Positions 1-12,478 are shown, numbered from the stretch's first letter. The stretch is DNA of 64,000 bases from Diprion similis (GCF_021155765.1 NC_060106.1:379501-443500), one strand, 5' to 3'. The notes: a model not told the origin generated them from the sequence alone. Made by a program: numbers and translations.

Positions 1-1770
1 GTCATTACTATTACGATAATTATTATTATCATTATTAATATTATTATTATTAAATTCAGGTTTCATGTTTACTGTGTCGCTTATTATACAATTGGTAACT
101 TTAACTACCTTTGATGGTAAATGTAACCATCTAGATCGGAAATCGTACGATCGCTCAATTCTTGGAATTATCATTTTACGATTGTATTGACGATGATAAT
201 TGAATTATTATATTCATCATCTTGACTTTTAAAAAAGTAACTACTATCTGAGATAGTCAAATTTACAATACAAGTATTGTTAGCGCTAATATGAAATTCT
301 CTTCGTGTAGATATATTGTATAGAGTGCGACTTTATCCCACGAACCTCGTTACAACTTCATTACAATTAGAAAAAGTGCCTCTGTTTTATTCAATACTAG
401 TACCTGACGTGAAAACAAACGACTATTGAGATTCTCGTTACACCAATAGGTACCCAAGGCCGTTGACTGAAGAATATAAAGACGGTTACCCCTGGGTAAA
501 TTTTTGTGACCAGTTTTCGGCGGGTAAGTGGGCTCAGGTGGGCCTGGAAGCGTAGGAGGTTTCTGCTGAATCGACTCTACCCAACAAGCGCATACCGACA
601 TTCGTAGCAACCAAAACAGTGTCGATATGGAAGCTCGAGGTCGAGTCGGTACGAAGCGAATGTGTGAAACTAGTTATCGACTGTAAATGTTAGCACAATA
701 TCTTTAGCAACACAGTCGTTATTTTATTCCAATAATACGGATTCGGTTCTCGTTTGACATAACTTTCCTGCACTCGCCTACACTCATTTCTCTGTATATT
801 GGCAAATGGTTGCAAAATTAAATGCAACGAATTAATTTGAGACATACACAAATTGTGATAAGTATCGAAATAATTATATTTTCCACAATCATAACATGAA
901 AAGAACAGTTTTGTTATGAATTGTGCAAAATTATTGTCGTAGTGATGAGTATTTTCTAAGATTGCACAACTCAAATGTAGTCAATATATGACAATGCTTC
1001 ATCTGCTTGAACCATCTACGGCACGCAGTTTTACTATTTAATGGCAGAAAAAAAATCAAATCAAAATTAAATTATCATCAAAAACTAATTTTATTGATGG
1101 CACTGCGTAATTAAAATATCATGAATTATTATTGTATATCGAAATAAATTTTAATGTTAAATTGAAATTATGGTACATCATAATAAAAAATAGCTGTATC
1201 ATAATTATGTCAGCGCATAAATTTTATTTGAAATTATGTTTATGCTTTAAAATAAATATAATGAGCTCGTAAACAATTATACTTGTGGTAATGACTATTG
1301 GAAAATTGCAAGTTTTATTATAACAAAATAATAATTAAATTTATTTTCATTATGATCAGGCCAAACAGGTAATCTGAATTAATTTTATGTACATAATTGA
1401 GAATTAAAATTATGTACATAATGAAATCGCAATAAATAAATTTAACAGCTGTAACAATACTATTCGTCCAATTACTATTATGCAACAACATAATTTTTAT
1501 TCGATAAATTGTTTTATATACTTTCATGATGAATTATCAAAATTAAAATTACGAAATGACATAATAAAGACTCATGGTTGCTAATAAAATTTATGACGGT
1601 ACAGCATAATGATTCTATTACATTTAATTATGTCTTTTTGCACATTTATACTATCAGCGTTGTCATAAACGAATTCCATAAGTTACTATTACGATAAATC
1701 GTAACGAAAATTCCATGTTAATTTTATGTGTGAGTAAAAATAAAATCAATCAATTTATTAATATGTAGCG
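1..1770. other. AT-rich intergenic DNA, no gene seen
   Basis: The stretch is strongly AT-rich, with many short AATTATG and TTATTA runs around 1060-1640. All open frames are short, unsupported by composition and show no recognisable domain. No terminal inverted repeat or splice-delimited gene could be found. Confidence 0.6.
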
Positions 1771-2397
1771 TAGGGTGGGTCGAAAAAACCGACTATTTTT
1801 TTTCATTGAAATCAACAATCAACAAACTCAAATTTGTATAAATTTCCCTGAAACTCATAGACTGAATTAAAATTTTCTGAATAATCAATAAAAAACTGTG
1901 AAAATTTGCAACCATTGGAGTTTGACGATGAATATCTTTGAAACACTTAATTTAATCGACAAATCATAAGAGACCATTTTTGTAGAACAGTCAATTTCCT
2001 ACACAACTATGGACTGCGCATTTCATGAAAAAAATTTTTTAACGAGTCATAAAATTCATAAGCAAAACAGAAATTTGTCTTGAAATAATCAAACTTAAAC
2101 CTTTGATATCTTTCAAATGGTGAGGTTGACGGAAAAATTATACCAGACGTTTTTTGTAGAACGTTCCATTTCCTATAGAAAAATATAAGGAGAGATATTT
2201 TTTTAACGAACATTTAATAGAGAGATATAAATTTTCGTTTCTAATACTGAGGAACAAATGGAAAACTATAAAGCGGAGGACCTTCCTATCAAAATTAAGA
2301 GCTCATATTTGGTGAGTATTTTTTAGAGGTGTATAGCAACCGATTTTTCAGAGAATAAAGTGGAAAAAGAAATTGTCGGCTTTTTCGACCCACCCTA
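1771..2397. mobile_element. 627-bp MITE-like element with ~22-bp terminal inverted repeats
   Basis: The left end reads TAGGGTGGGTCGAAAAAACC and the right end is its reverse complement with one difference in the run of A (GGCTTTTTCGACCCACCCTA). The interior is AT-rich and non-coding. TA at both ends would fit a TA target duplication as in Tc1/mariner-type elements, but the family is inferred from the ends only. Confidence 0.7.
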
Positions 2398-4004
2398 AAT
2401 TGTAGTGGCATATTTATAAATATTTGTGATTACGATAATGGCTAGTTAAAAGAATTATTATTATTTTTATGCATCATTATAATGTCATCAATTATTATTA
2501 TGACATGTCACAAGATAATACAAACTATTATGTTGGAAGATAATAACTAGTAATTAGATTTATGTTGCGACATCATAATATTCGATCTTATTATGTTAGT
2601 ACATAAAAAAAATTACCAGAACAATATTAACTTAAAATTAAAAATGATAAAATAATTTGAATTTTTTATGCAAAATATTCTGCGATTGACATTAAAACAG
2701 CGTGCCAAAACCATCTGAATCAGACAACACGTTACGTAATTCAACCAACGACGAACATATATTATAGACATGTATATTTGTCCGTCAGTCGGGGTATGCA
2801 TATGTAACTTATGCAGTATAATAACGTTTTGTTCGTGTATTATGTACTACAGGACTGTACGTTTAGGGTAGTTTCTCTACAATTCGTTTTTTTACAATCG
2901 TTCTGAGAAAAATACATATCCATTCATTCCAATATTTTACATGAGCTGTCAAAATCTGACGGAGCTTGGCCCTGCCGATCTCAAAATATTAATTAATAAG
3001 GTTTCAACTTTCAACACGTGATTATCCATTTTGATGCTCCATACTCGAGATCTCGATTTCGGTGAATCCCTCAAGATCGTCGATTAGAATCTTCATGAAA
3101 ACGAGTATGCTGTAGGGGAAATCGCGTGTACATAAGTCGGTTCTTTAGCCGTAGAACACACATTCTGCATAATTGTTACTGCCTCTATGCACGTCATGTT
3201 GCATGTCAATTAGGGTGGTACTACGTCGTATGAAAATCGAATTCCAAATCTGTTTCAAATCGTTCAAAAATCTGTGCTACAAATGTTGACCCTCTACAGC
3301 AATGGGAACCCATGCACTACCAAGCTTGCATTTTCCCCGTTCACGGTTGTTTTTCGGGTGAAATAATTTTCAACAATTCCTGTTGGCGGCAAAGAATTAT
3401 AACCAAACGTGTTTTACCAAATAAAAGTTTAATCTTTCCAAATATACAGGGTGAATTTTCTCCGGCTCCGGATAAGGAAGGGGCTTAGCACTGCCGATAT
3501 GTTACACCTCTTGTTCTATCACACTGTTATAAAAAATTAACCTCTACATTGAGCCGTCAAACAACACCTCCCTGAACAAGGCTAAGTAATTACGGCTTAA
3601 CATAAGAGCTGGTTTTTTATAACAATGTGATGGAGCAAAGGGCGGAACATCTGAAAAAGTAGTCAATTCGGTGATCATCCAAAAATTCTTTAAGTGAGAT
3701 GAAAATGGGTTTTCATGGATACGGTTAAACGAAAGTTTGGAGATTATCCTGTACACAAAAAAAAAAAAAAAAAAATGAGCAGTCAACGCTAGTCCACCAT
3801 GGAATTGACTTTTGTCGCCTGACGATAAATTTCTCATTTTAAATTGTCTGAATGAGAGACACTAAACGGTTATTATTGTAATTGCCGAATATCTCATCTT
3901 ATATGTTATTAAAGTACTAGTATTGTCAATTGTTAGCTACTCGTATGTTGACGAGCATTTCCAGGAGACGCCACGAGGAGGCCAACTGACATTGTCCCCC
4001 ACAG
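2398..4004. other. Intergenic DNA without recognisable gene
   Basis: Low-complexity AT-rich sequence to about 2620, then mixed sequence with a poly-A run at about 3757-3775. Short open frames here look like chance. The last 120 bases may be the outer end of the P-like element that follows, but no terminal repeat could be matched. Confidence 0.5.
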
Positions 4005-4405
4005 GTCGATCAGCTCGATCTTCTCCGTGAGGAAAAGCGAAACCGCGACTTGGTCGATCAGCTCGATCTTCTCCGTGAGGAAAAGCGAAACCGCGACTTG
4101 GTCGATCAGCTCGATCTTCTCCGTGAAGAAAAGCGAAACCGCGACTTGCGAATGTCGATCAGCTCGATCTTCTCCGTGAGGAAAAGCGAAACCGCGACTT
4201 GCGAATGTCGATCAGCTCGATCTTCTCCGTGAGGAAAAGCGAAACTGAGACTTGCGAATGTCGATCAGCTCGATCTTTTCCGTGAGGAAAAGCGAAACCG
4301 CAACTTGGTCGATCAGCTCGATCTTCTCCGTGAGGAAAAGCGAAACCGCGACTTGGTCGATCAGCTCGATCTTCTCGTGAGGAACAGCGAAACCGCGATT
4401 TACGA
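4005..4405. repeat. Eight-unit 48/53-bp minisatellite
   Basis: Units start at 4005, 4053, 4101, 4154, 4207, 4260, 4308 and 4356. Each begins GTCGATCAGCTCGATCTTCT and continues with a GAGGAAAAGCGAAACCGCGAC segment; the 53-bp version carries an extra CGAAT at its end. The array lies 28 bp beyond the stop codon of the minus-strand transposase gene, where P-like elements may carry subterminal binding repeats. The open frames running through it in both directions are by-products of the repeat. Confidence 0.9.
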
Positions 4406-4432
4406 ATATGTTTTCTACGCGCTGCATATATT

Positions 4433-6799
4433 TCACAACTTTTGACTCGGTTTTTCTGCGCTCGCAGTTTTATTGCCAACTTGATCTCTGTATTTTTCCC
4501 CTAGCCATTTTACGTCTTTATTGATTTTAATGCGGATTAAGTTATGAACAAGCTGCCTTCGATGAAGACCGCATGTTTCGTCTACAAACCACCCACTGCA
4601 CCTACTCTGGTTTACTGCGGCTTGCATATAAGGGAAGAGCTTGTCTTCGATGTCATACTCTCCTCTGATTTTCGGATAACCTGCATCGAAAACCGCGTTC
4701 ATCAAGTTAAACACAAACGAGAATTCCGCGGTTGCTACGCGTAAGTTGCCGAAGTCCTTGACCTCTTTCGTTTCGTACGCCCGAAAATACGTAAGTATTT
4801 GTCTTGCTTGACCAAGTACAGGCTTAGATTCAAGCAGTGCTTCCTCACAATGTTTACACCCAGTTTTTTCTACAGATTTTTTCGCGATGTAACCTGCAAC
4901 GTATTCGACCGCACAGGACATCAATGATTCGTCGGTGGTGTGTGACGCGCTTGCTTCGACGACGATTCTTTCTACATCGACGAGTGGATCCTCGTCGATT
5001 TGTTCATTCAAATCGCTCCAGTAGGGAAACGCGCTAGAAATACCTGCTGCTGAGTTATTTTCAAGGTTATTCCCTATCGACTCAGTCTGCACAGGCACTT
5101 GGACATTATTAGTTAGGAGTGCCTCGTCCTCGTCGTCTAGGCAGTTCGCAGATTTGACCGGTTTCATCAAATTCAGTACGATGAGCTTTTGGTAATTTAG
5201 GCGGAATTGTTTTGCGGTAGGATTTTGGTTATAAGTGCCACCGTGACACCGAATCATAGAAAACATATTTTCTATGGGATCTTGGTTTAATCGCGATGTC
5301 ATTAAAAATTTCACTCCTTCGCGTTGCAAGGTTTTTTGGTTTGGTTTAGGATAAATATGTCGTTCAGACAATTTACATGCTGCCCTCGTTAGTTTGTCTT
5401 TCTCCAGTTCCCACAAAAATCGCAAGTCTCTCCAAGAAGCTGTACTATCGATATCAAATCGTATATCATATTTTAATAATTGATTTCGGAAATTTTCAAA
5501 GATATGCGGAATGTCAAATATAGCATAAATTTTCTGACCATTTCGCACGAAATAAGGTTCGTCCATTGAAGCTATTTTACCGATCGCACTCTGATTATTG
5601 GTGGCTTGATCGCAAACCATCGCTCGCACTTCTAACCCAGCTTCGTGTACAGCATCAAGAACCGAATCAATTATTTCAGAAAGTGTCTTGTTAGCAATGG
5701 TGCCGGCTGTCAAGTAATATCCAATCGGTTGTTTCCAATTGTGAATCAAACCTCTCACCATGAAAACTAGAGCACTAGTTACTACCGCCGGGGAAGACCC
5801 AAAATTACCAAGATCTTCGAAACCTTCAATCTTTTGGCGCTTTTCGTTATAATCAATCCCTCTCTTTAATTTGACCTCGTCGAAGAGAAGAACACATTGT
5901 CGTTCGTTCGCGTCCATGCATGCCACCTTATTTTGTAAGCACTGGAATAACTTGGGGCATAGACCGGGCCAAAGTTCGATTTTTCCGAACCAATTCTTTA
6001 AAGACGAATCCGAAGGTGAAACAAATCCGTAATTATCGCGCAGTTTCCTGAACAGACTTGGTGATGAATAATGCATCGCCATAGTGAGTTGTCTTTCGCT
6101 GTCGGAAAATTTGGTGAAATCTTTGTGAAAAAGTTGCATCATTACAAATGTGCACAAAAAGCTCTGAACTCTTCGCACGATGGCTTTACGGAGAGACTCG
6201 TCAGATAAAATGCCGGTTTGTATTTTCTCTTTGCAACGAGCAAACGCTACTTTAGTTGTACGCAAGATCTGTTTAAGATGGGAATTTTTTTTTTCCAGCC
6301 TATGGATAGCTGGAGTAGATTTGAGCCGAGAATTTTGCTTTCGCAGACGAGAATTTTCCGTTTTCAAATTGGTGACAGCTTCTTTGAGAAACGAATTTTC
6401 TGTTTCCAGAGTTACAATTATACGGCATTTATTTTTAAGTTCGGTTCGCAAATGCAGGATTTGTTCCGATTGTGAGGCTTGTCTTTTGGCATCGATCGAT
6501 TTTACTGGGCTGTCTCCAGTTACAGGTTCGTATGGAAAAGGAACAGCATCGCGTTGCAATCGACCACGGTGGCGAATTGCAATCGCGGGAAAATGTCGAC
6601 TACAAATCCTCAAGCAATCTAGTTCCTGCTCTGAAGATTCGGCAAAATGATCGAGGCCGCTATTAACTAACCATTGTAGCACGCGAGCGGGATCATTCGC
6701 TGGTAGTCGATAGAAATGTATATTCGGTATTGTATCTCTACTGCGCGCACCGCTTCGCTGATACGCACACGAGCTGCTGTGGCCAGGCATTGCGAACAT
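4433..6799 (-). CDS. THAP-domain P-element-like transposase, intronless, internally deleted
   Basis: A 788-residue uninterrupted frame. Residues 1-92 form a THAP DNA-binding domain: Cys11, the conserved Trp43, the C-x2-H ligand pair in CSRHF and the closing AVPF motif are visible. The second zinc cysteine appears to be Ser16. Residues 105-195 are a leucine- and lysine-rich coiled coil. An RNase H-like catalytic core follows, with probable acidic residues Asp307 (LLFDEVKLKRG), Asp397 (VCDQATNN) and Glu510 (DPIENMFSMIRCHGG). Only about 113 residues separate the last two, against about 260 in the second P-like gene of this window, so the GTP-binding insertion region is largely missing. The family cuts and pastes DNA using GTP as cofactor. 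Without that insertion, activity is doubtful although the frame is open. A domesticated THAP9-like gene is the alternative. Confidence 0.85.
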   Translation of the reverse strand: MFAMPGHSSSCAYQRSGARSRDTIPNIHFYRLPANDPARVLQWLVNSGLDHFAESSEQELDCLRICSRHFPAIAIRHRGRLQRDAVPFPYEPVTGDSPVKSIDAKRQASQSEQILHLRTELKNKCRIIVTLETENSFLKEAVTNLKTENSRLRKQNSRLKSTPAIHRLEKKNSHLKQILRTTKVAFARCKEKIQTGILSDESLRKAIVRRVQSFLCTFVMMQLFHKDFTKFSDSERQLTMAMHYSSPSLFRKLRDNYGFVSPSDSSLKNWFGKIELWPGLCPKLFQCLQNKVACMDANERQCVLLFDEVKLKRGIDYNEKRQKIEGFEDLGNFGSSPAVVTSALVFMVRGLIHNWKQPIGYYLTAGTIANKTLSEIIDSVLDAVHEAGLEVRAMVCDQATNNQSAIGKIASMDEPYFVRNGQKIYAIFDIPHIFENFRNQLLKYDIRFDIDSTASWRDLRFLWELEKDKLTRAACKLSERHIYPKPNQKTLQREGVKFLMTSRLNQDPIENMFSMIRCHGGTYNQNPTAKQFRLNYQKLIVLNLMKPVKSANCLDDEDEALLTNNVQVPVQTESIGNNLENNSAAGISSAFPYWSDLNEQIDEDPLVDVERIVVEASASHTTDESLMSCAVEYVAGYIAKKSVEKTGCKHCEEALLESKPVLGQARQILTYFRAYETKEVKDFGNLRVATAEFSFVFNLMNAVFDAGYPKIRGEYDIEDKLFPYMQAAVNQSRCSGWFVDETCGLHRRQLVHNLIRIKINKDVKWLGEKYRDQVGNKTASAEKPSQKL

Positions 6800-7641
6800 T
6801 GTCGCGATACAATTGTTGTTTTACTCACCGTTATTGAAGTATACAGCAACAGTATTGTGATCTTTTTATTTTTTAAAGAAATTCGTTGAAGAACACAATT
6901 AACCATCAACTCAGAAAATGCAATTCAGAATGACCTGATTACTGCAAGATAGACGACACGCTGTTAGACATGCAAGCACGTTGCCAACCACGTGAAGACT
7001 GCTGGGCTTCGTCAGGACGCGATAAAGCGCGGTAAAACGAGGACGCGTTGAGTCTCCGCAGGGCGCGAATTAAGCGGCGAGGGAGTGGACTTGCAGCGAC
7101 AGACCACGTGACGCTTCTTTGACTCTACTCCCCGTCTTATTGGATGCTCTTCGTGCGGGCCCATGGCGCTTTATCAACCCGTCATGCCGTAACTATGGAC
7201 CCTCGGACATTTCGCTGAGACTACCTTATGTAAAATATTCCCCATATAAACTCAGCTACAGTTTGTCTATTCGGTTTATCGTATTCTACGTCTGAAAAAA
7301 TCCGCTATCGGCCACCTCTTAGATTTTTTCAGCCTTCTAATAATCACTTGGATTTTAATACCTTAGATGACTGGCCCATGCGTCCGACCGGCTGACACGT
7401 GCTTGCGGTTATCATCCCTTCAGCACAGCGCGCAGTCCCGCGCAGACGTCAGTTAATTTCCAGACGCCAGCGGGTGAGGACTAAGTGGACGAGTAAAGTT
7501 AGTTGATTGTAAATTCATGTGTGATAAATTTTGGTCTAGCATTTTCGGAAATCTTTTGAAGCTCTTTAATTGATGCGTTATTATTTATTAGTAACTCTTA
7601 ACTTGTGTCAATAGATTGTACGTAACAGTTTTTGGCTACAG
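6800..7641. other. Upstream flank of the P-like gene, no gene seen
   Basis: Mixed-composition DNA upstream of the minus-strand transposase start. It probably includes the promoter side of that element, but no TATA box or terminal repeat matching the left side could be identified. Short GC-richer stretches at 7010-7180 and 7380-7480 carry no recognisable coding signal. Confidence 0.4.
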
Positions 7642-7869
7642 ATGGATAAAACGCAGAAAAACGCGATGGAGGAAGAGAGGAGAAAATTAACGGAGGAGTG
7701 GAAGAGAATGGAGGTCCAGCAGGCGGAGATGGAAATTAATAAGCAGAAAATCGCGGACGAATGGGCGAAATTAGAAGCAAAACAGAGCGAGCTTAATGAA
7801 CAGGCCAGGATGTTGCTGGAATGGCGAAAGGAAATCGAGGCAAAGGCGACGGAAGAAGCCATTTCTTAA
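7642..7869 (+). CDS. Small coiled-coil ORF, function unknown
   Basis: A 75-residue frame starts with an ATG directly after an acceptor-like TTTTTGGCTACAG and is almost entirely a Glu/Lys/Gln-rich heptad pattern (for example KLEAKQSELNEQARMLLEW). An arginine-rich stretch (LKKRRDRRP, then a Gly/Arg tail) is readable in another frame just downstream, to about 7970. This may therefore be the remnant of a longer protein broken by a small indel. I do not recognise the family; a retroelement Gag-like fragment or a single exon are both possible. Confidence 0.35.
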   Translation: MDKTQKNAMEEERRKLTEEWKRMEVQQAEMEINKQKIADEWAKLEAKQSELNEQARMLLEWRKEIEAKATEEAIS

Positions 7870-8369
7870 AGAAGAGACGAGACAGAAGGCCCGTGGCAGG
7901 TCTTGCTGCTGGAGCAGCCATCGCCAGCAGGCAGTGGAAAAAGCCGGGCCGAAAACGTCGCGGATACGGCGGAAACTGATCGGCAGCGCAAAAAGCGGGA
8001 GCGCAATGAAAAGTATGCACTGTGTTTAATTTATATATAAATCATTTCGTAGGCGTGGTCGTGCCAATAATCAGCGAGAAGAAATGGAATAAAATATGTA
8101 GTCTCTGAAAGAGAAATGAAAATATCTTTCGAGGGACAATTTTTTTCTGGAGTTTTTTTAAAAAATGCATCGTTGCATGAACGTGACGAAATTCAAACTA
8201 GTAACTTCAGTTATGTACTTGCTAATTTATTTCAAAATTCACTTTATAAAATTTAATTGACCATCGGCAAAAAATACATTATTTTTTTTATTTACATTTA
8301 AATACATATTATTCAAATTCAAAGCCAAAATCATGCAACCTAAAGTAGAAACAAACCAGTCAATCATAT

Positions 8370-8573
8370 TTGCTACGTAATCAACGTTTCGTATTATTGT
8401 TATGCATGGGCTATTATTTACGTATTGTATATTATAGATACCGCTGGTGTAATAGACGCCCAAAGAAATACGGCGGTGGCCGTGGCGGTGGTCGTGGCGG
8501 CGGTCGCGGCGGCGGTCCGGCAGCGGGGGGCAGAGGGGGGCGAGGAGGCAATGTTTATTGTTTTTACAATTAA
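8370..8573 (+). CDS. Glycine/arginine-repeat ORF (RGG-like), doubtful
   Basis: From about 8461 the frame encodes repeated Gly-Gly-Gly-Arg units ending NVYCFYN and a stop, embedded in AT-rich DNA. The GC-rich GGCGGTCGTGGC repeat itself is clear. A real protein is not: the 5' half of the frame has no coding character. It could be a terminal exon of an RGG-box protein or simply a trinucleotide-type repeat. Confidence 0.2.
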   Translation: MLRNQRFVLLLCMGYYLRIVYYRYRWCNRRPKKYGGGRGGGRGGGRGGGPAAGGRGGRGGNVYCFYN

Positions 8574-8727
8574 CTTATACTAGCCAGATATTTTATTAAA
8601 TAAATTTAGTTCTTTAAATTTGTGATTCTTAAATTACTTTTTCACCCATAGGTTACAGTTAGTCTGTTCGCTATCGATGTAATTTACAGAGTGCATCAGT
8701 TCGACGGGGTTTTAGCAAAAAGGATTT

Positions 8728-9343
8728 CAATTCTTCGTTGGCAGACATGACTATATGGTGTAAGGCTCTTCCAATTGCCTCGGATGAGAGACAAAGAGGC
8801 ACGACAGTCTTGCCAGCACTGAGAAAATTTTGTGGCAAATAACTACACAAAAATATACTGAATAACTACTGACAGTATTACAGCGGTAGGATTTGCCGAA
8901 AATATAATGAATATTAAAATATTGTAAATGAAAAAATACTGCATGGATTTTAACAAACTGCACATACTAAAAAAAATAGCCGAGTACAATTCAATGTAGC
9001 GCACGACGTTTCATTATTTTGGCAATATAAAGTACAGCTGGTTTGGCCATGCAGAATAGGAAAATGATCCAAAGTGATATACTGTTTCAAACGATATTGA
9101 GCATACTGCGTACCAAATATTATTTAAAAATTAGAAAGCGAAATTGGAAAGAAGTCAGAAGGAGCTGATAAAATATATAGTCTGAAAATAACTGTGGGAA
9201 ATGAAAGAGAAATATTGTTTTTATTTAATATGATATTTATTTATTTTAATAAAATTTTTACGATTAAGAAAGCGTTACAATTCTTCGTTGGCTGACATAT
9301 ACATATATTGTGTACAGCTCTTCCAATTGTCGCGGATTGGTGG
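8728..9343. repeat. Pair of ~55-bp direct repeats 550 bp apart
   Basis: Both copies begin CAATTCTTCGTTGGC.GACAT and end GCTCTTCCAATTG, one near 8729-8784 and one near 9279-9335. They are about 80% alike by eye. The DNA between is AT-rich and without genes. They may be the ends of an old retroelement or a partial segmental duplication. Confidence 0.5.
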
Positions 9344-9916
9344 CAGTTAGGCACGGGGAAGGCACGGGGTAAGCGACGCAGCCAGACATAATACACACGC
9401 ATACATTGTATGGCCAGGCACCTTGTATTGCGCTAGCGTTGGGCGGGTGATGGCGGGAGGGAAAATCGTTGTCTGCGCGACTCATGCGAGACGCGAGACA
9501 AAAATTCGCATAAATACGATTATGCCTTACGCCTCTCCTCCGCTGGTCATGGTTAGGAGAGGGGAGCACCGGATTGTTGTCCGCTCTTGATTTAGAGGCT
9601 TAAAAAAAGCTGATTGTCAGCGATTTTTTTTATCGGGAGAGAAACAACGAAACTTCGTAAAATTTCGATTATATTTTAACACACATTTGAAAAGTACGAA
9701 AATATTTTTTGATCATCAAATTGTCGCAAAATAGTGGAGTTATTAGCCGTTGACTGATATATTCTTCAGTCAACGTATTAGCTGACTATTGAACCCTCGC
9801 CGCTGGATTCTCGAATTAGCGGAAAAGATAGAGCGCATAATTCTTGCTTTAAATGTACGAATTAAAACTATTTTTAATTGACACATAGTTTTATTATCGA
9901 TAATAGAGATATGTGT

Positions 9917-11940
9917 TGTGACGTGGCGGGTCTACCAGCCCGTCACCGACCCGCACCTCCACTCCCAGGCGGCCGTGTCAAGCGCTCTTAAAGAGCAAGG
10001 GAGAGTCCTGCCGTGCCGCAAATGAACAACCAGAGTTAGCTTTAAGATTTATGTATTGTTGCTAATGCTTTTTGTTACTCCCCCAACCCATTCTCTGAGG
10101 TGACCGCCACTGCCGCCACCACTGCCGCCGCCAATGCCGACGCCATCCAACGACCACCCTGCGCTGCCGTCGCGGGAAACGCGGAGGGACCACAGGACGA
10201 CCGGCGCGGAGTTCGAAGCCCCGGACCCAGTAGTCGCGCTGTTGCTTGCTCGGACCTCGATGCCGTCAAGGACATGCTGCCGCTACCGCCCAGGGGTCGA
10301 GTTGCCTCCACCTGAGCCTCCGACAAGACCGGCCTTGCCACCCGGCACCCACAAATAACCGGACTCAGTCTCCCCCTGGGCTCGCCAATGCCGACCGGAC
10401 ATTTCCGCCTTCGCCAGACCACCCTCGCAACACGCAGCACAGCGCGGCGAACAGACCGGCTGCCTAGGCTCCCGCCGGTCTCTCGCCAATCTACCTATCA
10501 TCCCCTCCCGTAGCGCCACCGCGGGATCGCGATCGCCGAGGGCCGGCGGCCACCTCACTCTCCCTTGCGCTGCACTGTGAATAGCTCTGTAGCTCATCGT
10601 AGTGGACCCTCGCGTTGAAAATTATCTTGAGATATTTGAAGTCGAGTTCAGTTTGGTTTGCCTGTTTTCTGTGTTTCTGCCGAGGAGGAACCGTTGCCGC
10701 TCTCATTTTTTTTGAAGAACCGGACGTTGTTTGCCGTAAAAGGTAGGCTGTCGCTATCCCGAATCTCGCTGGCTATAGATTCTCAACGGCCTCAGGCCAT
10801 TTTTCCTTTTTGCAACAGGTTGCCGGCCGGCTTCGGTCGGCCATTTTGTGTGAAAGCCCGCGAGCCTCGTGGTAGCTAAGCTTCTCTAATTGATTAAATT
10901 ATTGTTCTTGGTTGCTATTCTTATTTTATAACTAATATTACATGCTCTGGTTGTTCATTCGGTAATTTTTTGCCGCTTTATTGTAACGCATAATTTGTAA
11001 TAGATCGTGTACCGTGCCGCTTCCCGGCCGCGTACCGAGTACGTGAGTGTGAGAGAGAGAGAGAATCTGTGAGTGAGTGTGTGCGCCCGTGCCGTCGTTG
11101 CCGAGCGTAACTACCACCGTCAAGCGGCGACAGGCGACCGTGCCGATAATATAGAAAAAGTGAAGGAGGATTACCTCGTGTTTGTGAAACCGTTAGATTA
11201 TTAGCAAGCTTGTTTCTAGAATTGTTCTGCCTTGGTTTGAGATTTGAAATTGTTAACGAACTTGCTTCACCACGAATCCGTAGTCGCACGAGCTATTGAA
11301 TTGCTACTGATTTTATGCCGCTTATTATTCGCTTATCTTGGTCGCTTGCCGCTCGTCGCTTCTAGCTTATACTGCTTGATTTTGCCGTGTTCTATTGATC
11401 TGTTTAATTTTGTTGCTGTGTTATATTGTATGCTATTGTGTGTTATTTTTAGTTATTTTTGAATTGTATCGAAGCGTACCGCCACCGATAAGACCGCTTG
11501 CCGTGTAAATAACTATTTTGTTGCCTTCTGCCTTGCCGTAACGGCATTACTTGTTAATAAACGCTGGTAATTACATCTATAATCATTCGATTATCACATA
11601 TACTATTTCACCTCCGCGCCCACGTTCCCCTCACCGCTAGCTAGTCGGCTGTTTTTGTGTGTGCTTGCCCCTGCTATAGTTTCGTTTGAGATTTGGTGGT
11701 GTGAGTTAGGTTCGCCGTTCGAGTCGGCGAACGAATGCTATTGGACGGTAAATTTTGATTCTGGTAAGAGTGTATTCTCTTACGGCTCTCTCGAGCCTGG
11801 CGCCCAACACCTGTTCTGCAGTGCCGTCAATCTTTATTCTTTTTCCATCTTTCCATTGCCGTGTTGGTCAACGCCATTTTTGTAAACGAGCCTCTGTGCC
11901 GACCCCGCTTTCCCCCGGGTGAAGTAAAAAGCCCGTTACA
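9917..11940. mobile_element. 2.0-kb solo-LTR-like element with 4-bp duplication GTGT
   Basis: The element starts TGTGACGTGGCGGGTCTACC and ends GCCCGTTACA, with GTGT immediately outside both ends (9913-9916 and 11941-11944). The TG...CA boundaries and a 4-bp duplication fit a solo LTR of a Gypsy-type retrotransposon. The same first 57 bases recur at 63942. The interior is GC-rich in the first third, holds a GAGTGTGAGAGAGA microsatellite near 11045-11085, and has only overlapping open frames on both strands, as expected from composition rather than genes. Confidence 0.75.
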
Positions 11941-12478
11941 GTGTCAATTAAAAACGTACGTTCCAAATGTGTGTTAAAATACACTGGAAATTTTACGAAG
12001 CTTCGTTGTTTCTCTGCCGCAGAAAAAAAAAATCGCCGAAAATCACCTCTTTCTAGGCCTCTACATCAGGATATGTACTGCGTTAAATACCATCTCATGT
12101 ACGGAGCATCCCATCTCATCTGGATCAAAATCAGCGGGTCCGTGATGTATTAGGGTTGCTCTGATTTTTTTTACATACGAACACTTTTCGCATAATTATA
12201 CTGCTTGTCTACCCAATGAAGGTACTCCACTTGCGACTTTCAACTATTATTGCTAAAATAGCGTTTCGATTCTGTGTATACGTAAATTAAAGATCGAGTG
12301 GCAAGGAAATGTTATTGGAACAATTATGAACATTAGTGTTATAGAATAAATTAGGCGCGCGTCGAATAGAATTCCACTTCGAAATGAATAATTTTCTCAT
12401 ATTCATTTTATACACGCATGCATTATTATTGATAATCCGGTTTGTCTCTTGGAAAATTATAAAATTTATAGTATGCAC

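Noticed and set aside
4005..4405. Possible CRISPR-like array
   Set aside because: Units are contiguous and nearly identical over their whole length; there are no variable spacers, and the context is eukaryotic.
10075..10706. Several overlapping open frames of 70-120 codons on both strands
   Set aside because: They lie in the GC-rich part of a solo LTR, overlap on both strands and have no domain; stop codons are rare there for compositional reasons.
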